From Candidatus Thiodiazotropha sp. (ex Gloverina cf. vestifex) (GTDB taxonomy: Bacteria > Pseudomonadota > Gammaproteobacteria > Chromatiales > Chromatiaceae), in the NCBI GenBank assembly GCA_025656435.1, contig JAHXHT010000050.1, forward strand, positions 1 to 12,447: a stretch of 12,447 bases of DNA. Direction: 5' to 3'. Shown one piece after another: positions 6,591 to 12,447 of the stretch. How positions within the stretch are numbered: position 1 is the stretch's first letter; every line of letters starts with the position of its first letter. The notes under the pieces are model-generated. The model ran no database searches, was not told the origin of the DNA, and saw only the letters and a list, made by a program, of their open reading frames with translations. Both the position numbers and the translations under genes were made by a program.

Positions 6591-8120
6591 TCACTTCACA
6601 CTATCTACACCGGCAAATAGTTGGTACGCCGGGTTGTCAGTCTCCTCCCAGAAGGGGTAGTCGAGCTTCTTCAACACCTGCCTGAATGCAGTTTTTTGCT
6701 CAGGCGGCACCTGGATACCCATCAAGACACGGCCATAGGCTGCACCATGGTTGCGATAATGGAAGAGGCTGATATTCCAGGACTTTCCTAACTGACTAAG
6801 AAAATAAAACAGGGCTCCAGGACGCTCTGGAAACTCAAATCTAACCAGGTTTTCATTCTCCACGCCCCTGGCATGACCACCTACCATATAACGGATATGC
6901 AGTTTTGCTGTTTCATTGTCTGTCATATCCACAATGGAGTAACCTTTCTCAACGAAACGAGAGAAGAGTGACTCCCGTTCCTCGTCGCCACCGCTCAATT
7001 CAACACCGACGAATATCTGCGCTACCGAAGCGTCACTATAGCGGTAGTTGAACTCTGTAATACTGCGTTTACCGATCAGACGACAGAACTGCAGGAAGCT
7101 TCCCGGACGCTCAGGAATCTGTACGGCAAATAGCGCTTCTCTACGCTCACCGAACTCAGCTCTCTCCGCCACATGGCGCAAACGGTCAAAATTGATATTT
7201 GCGCCACTGTTAATTGCAACCAGCACTTTATCTCTGATGTCATTCTCTTTGATGTAACGCTTTAAGCCTGCTACCGAAAGCGCACCTGCAGGCTCAGAAA
7301 TGGTACGCGTATCGTCAAACACATCTTTGATGGCCGCACAGATCTCATCGGTACTGACCAATACCACTTCATCCACAACTTTACGTGCCAGTCGATAGGT
7401 CTCTTTACCCACCTGTCGCACTGCTACACCATCCGCAAAAATACCGACCTGTTTCAGCTTGCTCCTTCGTTTAGCTTTCAGTGCAGTATATAAGGAAGGA
7501 GCATCTTCAGGTTCGACCCCAATCACTTTTACGGAAGGATAGACATACTTGATATATGCTCCCATTCCGGCAATCAATCCACCACCACCGACGGGTATAA
7601 ATACCGCGTCCGGGGGTGTTGGGTGTTGACGCAACAACTCCATAGCCACAGTACCTTGGCCTGCAATCACGTCCGGGTCATCGAAAGGATGGATAAACGT
7701 TAGTCCCTGCTCTTTTGCCAATTCTTGTGACCGGATATACGCCTCATCATAAGAGTCTCCAGCTAACACGATCTTGGCACCGAGATTTCTGACAGACCGA
7801 ACCTTGATAGGTGGCGTTGTTTTCGGCATCACAATCAGTGACTGAATCTTCAGCTTCCGAGCTGCCAATGCTACACCCTGAGCGTGATTTCCCGCAGATG
7901 CTGCAATGACGCCCTTTGCCCGTACGGCCTCGGGTAGATTGACGATCTTGTTGTATGCGCCCCGAAGCTTGAAAGAAAACACCGGTTGCAGATCTTCCCG
8001 CTTCAGATAGACCCGATTATCGAGTCTGCTCGAGAGCAACTGCGCAAATTCGAGCGGTGTTTCCTTGGCCACATCATAGACACGGGCCCTGAGAATCTTT
8101 TCGATATAGCGTTGCGGCAT
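6591..8120 (-). CDS. ilvA: threonine ammonia-lyase, biosynthetic type
   Basis: PLP-dependent deamination of threonine to 2-oxobutanoate, the first committed step of isoleucine synthesis. From the ATG at 8120 the protein has 509 residues (E. coli IlvA has 514). The PLP lysine is K51 in SFKLRGAY, SAGNHAQG lies at 75-82, and the phosphate-binding glycine loop GGGGL at 178-182. The C-terminal part has two ACT-like regulatory repeats (about 329-398 and 424-492), each with a PERPG motif. This arrangement is the isoleucine-inhibited, valine-activated biosynthetic form and not the catabolic TdcB. The frame is open to 8225, but homology starts at PQRYIEKILRARVYDV. An alternative ATG at 8129 cannot be excluded, as ribosome binding sites are weak for both. 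It is divergent from rpiA. Confidence 0.96.
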   Translation of the reverse strand: MPQRYIEKILRARVYDVAKETPLEFAQLLSSRLDNRVYLKREDLQPVFSFKLRGAYNKIVNLPEAVRAKGVIAASAGNHAQGVALAARKLKIQSLIVMPKTTPPIKVRSVRNLGAKIVLAGDSYDEAYIRSQELAKEQGLTFIHPFDDPDVIAGQGTVAMELLRQHPTPPDAVFIPVGGGGLIAGMGAYIKYVYPSVKVIGVEPEDAPSLYTALKAKRRSKLKQVGIFADGVAVRQVGKETYRLARKVVDEVVLVSTDEICAAIKDVFDDTRTISEPAGALSVAGLKRYIKENDIRDKVLVAINSGANINFDRLRHVAERAEFGERREALFAVQIPERPGSFLQFCRLIGKRSITEFNYRYSDASVAQIFVGVELSGGDEERESLFSRFVEKGYSIVDMTDNETAKLHIRYMVGGHARGVENENLVRFEFPERPGALFYFLSQLGKSWNISLFHYRNHGAAYGRVLMGIQVPPEQKTAFRQVLKKLDYPFWEETDNPAYQLFAGVDSVK

Positions 8121-8274
8121 CAAAACCATCCCAATACTGATTAAAGTGAACGACTGACTTTCACCAGCCGCATGGGTATTATTACGCACACTCGGTAGAA
8201 ACCGTATAAAAACATTGTGCGGCAATCACTTTGCATACCGGATCGCCTGCACACAATTATAAGGAGAGGATCAA

Positions 8275-8934
8275 ATGACGGCAGATGAACTCAAGCAACA
8301 AGCAGCCAAGGCAGCTTTGGAATATGTCAAAGGCGGCATCATTGGTGTCGGTACAGGCTCCACAGTCAACCACTTCATCGACTACCTGGCTACTGTAAAA
8401 GGAAAAATCGATGGCGCCGTCTCCAGCTCTGATGCCTCAACTGAGAGACTCAAGAGCCATGGTATCCAGGTATCGGACCTCAATGCTACCGGAGAACTGG
8501 AGGTTTATATCGACGGAGCTGACGAGTCTGACCACTACCTTAATCTCATCAAAGGCGGCGGTGGCGCACTGACCCGCGAAAAAATTATCGCCGGCGCCAG
8601 TAAAAAATTCGTCTGTATCGCCGATGAAAGTAAACTGGTAGATGTACTTGGTAACTTCCCGCTGCCTGTCGAGGTTATCCCAATGGCTCGCAGCCATGTG
8701 GCGCGACAACTGGTCAAACTCGGCGGCACCCCCGTCTGGCGCGAGAACTTTTTCACCGACAACGGCAACGTCATCCTCGACGTCCACAATCTGGAAATCA
8801 TGCAACCCATGGAGACAGAGCAGAAGATCAACGCCATTGCCGGCGTTGTGACTACCGGTATCTTCGCCCTGCGGGGTGCCGATGTGCTGATTCTGGGTAG
8901 CGAAGAAGGACCAAAGACCATTCTGCCTAAATAG
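8275..8934 (+). CDS. rpiA: ribose-5-phosphate isomerase A
   Basis: Interconverts ribose 5-phosphate and ribulose 5-phosphate in the non-oxidative pentose phosphate pathway. The protein has 219 residues, exactly the usual size. Substrate-binding elements are all present: GVGTGSTV (24-31), SSDAS (51-55), the DGADE motif (80-84), KGGGGALTREK (93-103, with the catalytic glutamate near 102) and ADESK (116-120). The start is firm: GGAGAGG lies about six bases before the ATG. It is transcribed away from ilvA, an arrangement also found in Pseudomonas and related bacteria. It is followed by a perfect palindrome and then a gene-poor stretch. Confidence 0.97.
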   Translation: MTADELKQQAAKAALEYVKGGIIGVGTGSTVNHFIDYLATVKGKIDGAVSSSDASTERLKSHGIQVSDLNATGELEVYIDGADESDHYLNLIKGGGGALTREKIIAGASKKFVCIADESKLVDVLGNFPLPVEVIPMARSHVARQLVKLGGTPVWRENFFTDNGNVILDVHNLEIMQPMETEQKINAIAGVVTTGIFALRGADVLILGSEEGPKTILPK

Positions 8935-8949
8935 CAGAAAGCAACACAT

Positions 8950-8975
8950 ATCATTCCGGCATTTGCCGGAATGAT
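8950..8975. repeat. 11-bp perfect inverted repeat downstream of rpiA
   Basis: ATCATTCCGGC (8950-8960), loop ATTT, then GCCGGAATGAT (8965-8975). It lies 15 bases after the rpiA stop and has no T-run on either strand, so it is not a canonical Rho-independent terminator. It may still protect or end the rpiA mRNA, or be a copy of a dispersed REP-like palindrome. Confidence 0.75.
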
Positions 8976-9304
8976 GAAAATACAAAACCACTGTATCTCC
9001 TCCTCACCTCCGACATTTGCACCTACTAATAATCCTTCAAATCAGACCGCTCAGACGGAACGATTCATCATGTTAGCGACGAAGCCTTCAATCGCATGGG
9101 CAGGGATGTTAAACACAGCGCAGTGTGTACTTGTAGATTCAGCACGACGAATTTTCTCGATATTATTTGCCGAAGCACAGGGATCTATGAAGGATTGCGT
9201 TTCCGCAAAACAGGGCTTAAGTCTTAGACCCGAACAAGGGCTGCGAAGCAATACTAAACACTTTTTATTTGTGACTAATATCGAAACTAGATATTCACAC
9301 AATA
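8976..9304. other. gene-poor intergenic stretch
   Basis: Between rpiA and the porin terminator I see no convincing gene. A plus-strand frame from 9070 (ATG) to 9360 and a minus-strand frame from 9356 to 9051 are both open. Neither has a good ribosome binding site, and both run through the porin terminator. The plus-strand frame includes a moderately helical segment (SARRIFSILFAEAQGSMKD) that could be a decayed coding remnant. I did not recognise any RNA gene. Confidence 0.4.
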
Positions 9305-9332
9305 AAAAACGGGGCCCGAAGGCCCCGTTTTT
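9304..9332 (-). terminator. porin Rho-independent terminator with UUCG tetraloop
   Basis: A 12-bp stem (9305-9316 with 9321-9332), read on the minus strand as AAAAACGGGGCC, TTCG loop, GGCCCCGTTTTT and then further T residues. A C(UUCG)G loop is an especially stable tetraloop. It lies about 25 bases after the porin stop codon. Confidence 0.95.
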
Positions 9333-9356
9333 AAGCTTCAAAATGTCAGGTGACAA

Positions 9357-10379
9357 TTAGAAGTTGTGGATCAGACCTGCGAACAGAGCATCCACTTCTT
9401 TACCAGATTGGTCTTCTTCATACGTGGTGTAACCAGCATGCCAAGTGGTACGCTTGCTCAGAGCCTGCTCGTAACCAACACTGATCTGAGTGACTTCGTT
9501 CTTAGGTGAGCTAACAGGAAGGTTGATTGAGACGTTTGGTGTGAAACCAGAAACCAGCTTAGCAGCGCCTGAGCGAGAAGAATCACCCGTCAGGTACTGG
9601 AGCTTGATCTTACCAGGTCCAACCTTAACGTTACCGCTAAAACCGATGGAATCAGGATCGTCAACACCTGGGAGATCCAGATCCAGGGAGTTAAACATCA
9701 CACCAGCTTGCCACATACCACCGTTCCAGATGAAGGTACCACGCAGCAGAGAAGGATCAGCGTCTACAGCTGTACCAAGATCATAGGTGTTGTAGGCCAA
9801 AGAAGCGAAGATAGGACCATTGCTGTACAGACCAGCCAGAGAGACGTGGTTAGCCAGGCCGTCCAGCTCAAGATCAGCTCTTTCACCTGAAACCAAGGCA
9901 CCTACGAAAGTCAGGCCGCCCATGGCAGGAGAGACGTACGCGATAACATTATCAACGCGGTCATCGCCAGGCATAACGTTAGCGAGATCACCATTAGGCA
10001 GATCACCAAACTGGTCGAACTTGCCCTGAGACATTTTCATCGGGGTGTCATGACGACCCAGCAGCGCAGTACCGAAACCACCGGCCAGACCGATGAACTG
10101 GTTACGATCGCCAAGGCCATCGCCAGAGTCATGGTTTACTTTGAATTCGAAGTGGTAGAGAGCCTTCAGGCCGTTACCCAGATCTTCACTACCTTTCACA
10201 CCGATGCGAGAGTGAATGCTGTCCACACCCCAAACGTCAACACCGGTAGCACCAGTAGAAGCGGTGGTGTCAACATTTTCGACGATGAAGTGAGCCTTAC
10301 CAAAGATGGTGGCGTCAGCCATGGCAGCAGCAGGTGCGACCAGAGCAGCGGCGATTGCCAGAGAAAGTACTTTTTTCAT
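9357..10379 (-). CDS. Gram-negative trimeric porin (OmpC/Porin_4-like)
   Basis: Outer-membrane general diffusion porin, 340 residues. The signal peptide is clear: MKKVLSLAIAAALVAPAAAMA with cleavage likely after A21, giving a mature start DATIFGKAHF. GVKGSEDLGNGLKALYHFEF (about 60-79) is a hallmark of this 16-stranded porin family. LGRHDTPMKMSQGKFDQFGD (about 107-126) sits where the constriction loop L3 is expected. The chain ends in the outer-membrane insertion signal, a terminal phenylalanine (LIHNF). GGAG lies about ten bases before the ATG. Codons are the preferred ones of highly expressed genes (many CGT, GGT, AAC and CTG), suggesting an abundant protein. It is monocistronic, with a strong terminator below and a long AT-rich upstream region. 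Ion or solute selectivity cannot be told. Confidence 0.93.
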   Translation of the reverse strand: MKKVLSLAIAAALVAPAAAMADATIFGKAHFIVENVDTTASTGATGVDVWGVDSIHSRIGVKGSEDLGNGLKALYHFEFKVNHDSGDGLGDRNQFIGLAGGFGTALLGRHDTPMKMSQGKFDQFGDLPNGDLANVMPGDDRVDNVIAYVSPAMGGLTFVGALVSGERADLELDGLANHVSLAGLYSNGPIFASLAYNTYDLGTAVDADPSLLRGTFIWNGGMWQAGVMFNSLDLDLPGVDDPDSIGFSGNVKVGPGKIKLQYLTGDSSRSGAAKLVSGFTPNVSINLPVSSPKNEVTQISVGYEQALSKRTTWHAGYTTYEEDQSGKEVDALFAGLIHNF

Positions 10380-10677
10380 ATTGAGTGAGCTCCAATGATG
10401 TGGTTGAGAAAATTTTTATCTACGCTGCAAATAATAGACAACGAAAAAACCGAAAGCAAGGTTTTTTTGCAAAAAAGACACAGAAATAACCAATGTATCA
10501 AAAAAACAACAAAGCAATGGAATTCAAGGCACTCGAACTAAAAATCAGATAGTTATATTAATAACCTAATGTTAATTAGACTTTTTTAGTGCTGTATGGA
10601 TTGGCCTATGCAATCAATGTTGTGATTTTATTCATATAAAATAACAAACAACACATCAAGGTTATTAGAAATATTTC
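10380..10677. other. AT-rich region upstream of the porin
   Basis: About 300 bases between the porin start and the 60-codon ORF, strongly AT-rich, expected to hold the porin promoter and control sites. Elements I can see are a hairpin AAAAAACC/GGTTTTTT (10444-10451 with 10460-10467), an overlapping palindrome TTTTTTGCAAAAAA (10463-10476), and a small inverted repeat CTAAT/ATTAG (10566-10570 with 10575-10579). I could not pick a convincing -35/-10 pair, and no regulator site is recognised with confidence. Confidence 0.5.
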
Positions 10678-10860
10678 ATGAATAGAGACAATGAGTTATG
10701 CGTGCGAGGTCATGGCCCGCTTGAGCTTATCGATCAAAGAGACTGTTTATGTGACTGCAATAAGCGCAAAACCTACAGACGAATAGCGGAAGCTATGGCC
10801 CAGTTAGTCTCGCACTGGATACCGGCATACATCGGCATAATTAAAGAGGCAGCCGATTAA
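10678..10860 (+). CDS. small hypothetical protein, cysteine-containing
   Basis: Unrecognised 60-residue ORF. The N-terminal half has three clustered cysteines in RDCLCDCNKRK (C23, C25, C27), plus C8, in a charged setting. The C-terminal half is a possible amphipathic helix (RRIAEAMAQLVSHWIPAYIG) without a clear membrane span. The cysteine cluster could bind metal or be redox active, but no known motif is complete. No strong ribosome binding site is seen before the ATG. Supporting a real gene, the frame is open right up to two bases before the convergent amgK stop, and codon use is ordinary for the window. It may be spurious; I give no function. Confidence 0.45.
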   Translation: MNRDNELCVRGHGPLELIDQRDCLCDCNKRKTYRRIAEAMAQLVSHWIPAYIGIIKEAAD

Positions 10861-10862
10861 AC

Positions 10863-11867
10863 TCATGCAGAAAATGAAAGGTCGGCCTTGATACCTGGAA
10901 TAATCTTCTCTCTGAGCAGCGTTCTCAATCCCTTCAAAACCGGGTAGTTAGTAGCGACTGACTGGATATATCCGAGAGTTCTCGGAATATCCTGTAGATA
11001 ACCCGGCTTCCCATCCCGCTGGTTTAGACGGGCAAAGATCCCACCGGCCTTGAGATGGCGCTGCACCCCCATAAGGTCGAACCAGCCCAGGAATGCCGCT
11101 TCATGCTCGGATTGCAGGACACCCGACTGGAGCGCCAACTCAAAGTAACCCTTTACCCAGTCTTCTACCTGTTCCTGAGGCCAACTGATATAACAGTCAC
11201 GCAACAATGAGACCAGATCATAGGTGACTGGACCCACCACAGCATCCTGGAAATCGAGGATCCCGGGATTGTGGCAGTCTGTCACCATCAGATTGCGGGA
11301 GTGGTAGTCTCGATGAACACACACCTGGGGTTGCTCCAGGGCGTTTTCAGCCAGTGCTTTGAACGTATCGTCTAGCATACGCTCTTCATCGGACGTCAGT
11401 TCGATCCCCAGTTGACGGCCGACCAACCACTCACGAAACAGCGCCATCTCCTGCATGAGCAGATCACGACTATAGTCCGGCAGACCTTTTGTCGGTCCAC
11501 AGGCCTGGATCGTGACCAGAGCACCCAGCGCATCACCATAGAGCCGATCAACCGTGTTAGCTGAAAGTTTGTCGAGGTAGAGGTCAGGACCCAAATCCTC
11601 AAGTAAGAGAAAACCCTGACCGAGGCCACGCGCATGAATGTGAGGCACGTTGAGCCCAATGGCTTCAAAAGACTGAGAAACCTCGATAAAAGAGGTGATA
11701 GCCTCCTTTTCAGGCGGCGCATCCATAGCGATATAGCTTAGTGTTGATGTTTGGATACGGAAATATCGGCGAAAGCTGGCATCTCCCGATGCCGGCTCAA
11801 AGGTAAACTCATCCAAACCTGGCAATAGCTTAAGCCATGCCATTAACTGTTCAATTCTACGCGCCAT
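10863..11867 (-). CDS. amgK: AmgK-like N-acetylmuramate/N-acetylglucosamine kinase
   Basis: Member of the aminoglycoside phosphotransferase (APH) kinase fold, most like AmgK, which phosphorylates the anomeric hydroxyl of MurNAc or GlcNAc in cell-wall recycling. The protein has 334 residues, the family size. The nucleotide-binding N-lobe shows SGDASFRRYFRI (27-38). LLLEDLGPDLY (87-97) is the hinge-type segment. The catalytic loop is HRDYHSRNLM (185-194, catalytic D187), and the metal-binding DFQDAVVGPVTYDL (205-218) follows. This pattern separates it from sugar kinases of other folds. In Pseudomonas, amgK is followed by murU; here the next gene on this strand is the porin, so the usual partner is not adjacent. 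The ATG at 11867 gives the expected N-terminus, although its ribosome binding site is weak. Substrate is inferred from the family, not seen. Confidence 0.85.
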   Translation of the reverse strand: MARRIEQLMAWLKLLPGLDEFTFEPASGDASFRRYFRIQTSTLSYIAMDAPPEKEAITSFIEVSQSFEAIGLNVPHIHARGLGQGFLLLEDLGPDLYLDKLSANTVDRLYGDALGALVTIQACGPTKGLPDYSRDLLMQEMALFREWLVGRQLGIELTSDEERMLDDTFKALAENALEQPQVCVHRDYHSRNLMVTDCHNPGILDFQDAVVGPVTYDLVSLLRDCYISWPQEQVEDWVKGYFELALQSGVLQSEHEAAFLGWFDLMGVQRHLKAGGIFARLNQRDGKPGYLQDIPRTLGYIQSVATNYPVLKGLRTLLREKIIPGIKADLSFSA

Positions 11868-11912
11868 TTTTCAGGTACTACTTCGAGCCATATACATCAT
11901 TCGTTTTGAGTC

Positions 11913-11932
11913 TCTCCCGCACTTACGGGAGA
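11913..11932. repeat. short inverted repeat upstream of amgK
   Basis: TCTCCCG (11913-11919), six-base loop, CGGGAGA (11926-11932), flanked by GTC and T-GAC that could lengthen the stem with one bulged base. It lies 46-65 bases before the amgK start on the minus strand. There is no adjacent T-run. The rest of the roughly 285-base gap up to the RND remnant holds nothing I recognise. Confidence 0.55.
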
Positions 11933-12153
11933 TGACTTGCAGATGGTGTCGGTAGTTTACAGTTCATGACACACCAGCAAAACGACTCATTGAAATAAGC
12001 ATGGTATCTGATAGCCCCAAGAAATAAATGAAAAACACAAGGATGCCGATATCTGCCTATGACTGCATCCAAACGTCTTTCATAGACCTATCAATGCAAT
12101 CAACAGCACCCGCCAGAGCCTTCCTTTACTTCCAGCATCGAAATCTCGCTGTG

Positions 12154-12356
12154 CTATTTTGCGTCCGGTAGACCCACATCACCTACAGCTGCTTTTTTAA
12201 ATCTAACTTGCTGACGCATATCATCCGCAATGAGATAGAAGCAGGGCAATGCCAGCAGAATCAGCACTGTAGCAAACAACAGACCAAAACCGAGACTGAC
12301 TGCCATAGGCGAAAGGAATGCCGTCTGTCCCGTGGCGAAGAAGATCAACGGCGAGA
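12154..12356 (-). pseudogene. C-terminal remnant of an RND efflux transporter
   Basis: About 67 residues remain of a protein that normally exceeds 1,000. The segment SPLIFFATGQTAFLSPMAVS followed by LGFGLLFATVLILLALPCFY is the end of TM11 and the whole of TM12 of an AcrB/HAE1-type RND pump, ending in a short charged tail (RQQVRFKKAAVG) and a TAG stop. Reading upstream in this frame, homology ends at about 12356. It is followed by sequence unlike any RND protein and by an in-frame TAA at 12373-12375. The break coincides with the inferred end of an insertion sequence, so the gene appears interrupted. Whether the N-terminal part survives beyond the element is outside the window. Confidence 0.8.
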
Positions 12357-12447
12357 TGGGGTAATCCCCCCATTAATAATGGGACTCAAAAGTAGTCACT
12401 GTTAAGCTGTCTGAGCCAGCTTCTGTATCGGGGTGATTCCACCTAAT
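12357..12447 (-). mobile_element. end of an insertion sequence (integrase-type transposase)
   Basis: Sequence between the RND break point and the window edge. It contains the transposase tail (12402-12447) and a non-coding end that starts, read on the plus strand, with TGGGGTAATCCCCCC. This is a plausible terminal inverted repeat with a TG...CA-type terminus. A perfect small palindrome, CCCATTA-A-TAATGGG (12369-12383), lies next to it. The IS extends beyond the window, so its other end, its family and any target duplication cannot be seen. Confidence 0.65.
12402..12447 (-). CDS. C-terminus of an integrase-core transposase (partial)
   Basis: Only the last 14 codons and the stop are inside the window; they read LGGITPIQKLAQTA. 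Preceded by a partial codon that could encode alanine, this resembles the ALGG-TP motif that ends many DDE integrase-core (rve) transposases of the IS3/IS481 kind, where it follows the N-x-x-RPHQ stretch. The identification rests on a short motif plus the context: it stops about 45 bases before a sharp break in the RND gene. Family assignment is tentative. Confidence 0.6.
   Translation of the reverse strand, partial: LGGITPIQKLAQTA

Noticed and set aside
8437..8991. 184-residue minus-strand ORF opposite rpiA
   Set aside because: Antisense shadow of a well-conserved gene; the protein has no recognisable domain.
1..12447. CRISPR arrays, tRNA/rRNA genes, prophage or defence genes
   Set aside because: No regularly spaced repeats, no cloverleaf or rRNA sequence and no defence-type domains were recognised by reading; a dedicated scan was not possible.

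Overview
The window looks like a chromosomal segment of a gammaproteobacterium. The ubiquinone hydroxylase pair downstream of pepP, the divergent ygfB / zapA arrangement with a 6S RNA gene between zapA and the 5-formyl-THF cyclo-ligase gene, and the divergent ilvA / rpiA pair are all gene orders known from this class. Base composition is moderate, and a trimeric porin indicates a Gram-negative outer membrane. A finer placement (for example Chromatiales-like or sulfur-oxidising relatives) is only an impression.

Layout. Positions 1-4456 hold a tight minus-strand operon transcribed ygfB > pepP > ubiH > ubiI, with a 12-base gap and then two short overlaps. Divergent from it (about 4552-5937, plus strand) is a short ZapB-like coiled-coil gene, zapA (4-base overlap), the 6S RNA gene ssrS and the ygfA (fau) folate enzyme gene. 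Next is a lysine-rich histone-H1-like gene (6119-6517) with a strong ribosome binding site, closed by a terminator that also serves the convergent ilvA. ilvA (minus) and rpiA (plus) diverge from about 8120-8275. After rpiA comes a roughly 420-base stretch with no convincing gene, then a porin gene (minus) with its own terminator. A 300-base AT-rich stretch lies upstream of the porin, followed by a 60-codon ORF of unknown function that converges on an amgK-like sugar kinase gene. At the right edge is a minus-strand C-terminal remnant of an RND efflux pump, cut by what appears to be an insertion sequence: the last codons of an integrase-type transposase are visible at 12402-12447.

How the genes fit together. 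The left operon serves aerobic quinone synthesis (two flavin hydroxylases) plus a proline-specific aminopeptidase. The divergent cluster combines Z-ring assembly factors with a global RNA polymerase regulator (6S RNA) and folate repair. ilvA and rpiA are housekeeping metabolism, and AmgK belongs to cell-wall sugar recycling. Most of the window is conserved core genome. I found no evidence for an undescribed multi-gene system. The less ordinary items are the IS-interrupted efflux gene, the eight-amino-acid histone-like protein, the unknown 60-residue ORF and several unexplained intergenic hairpins.
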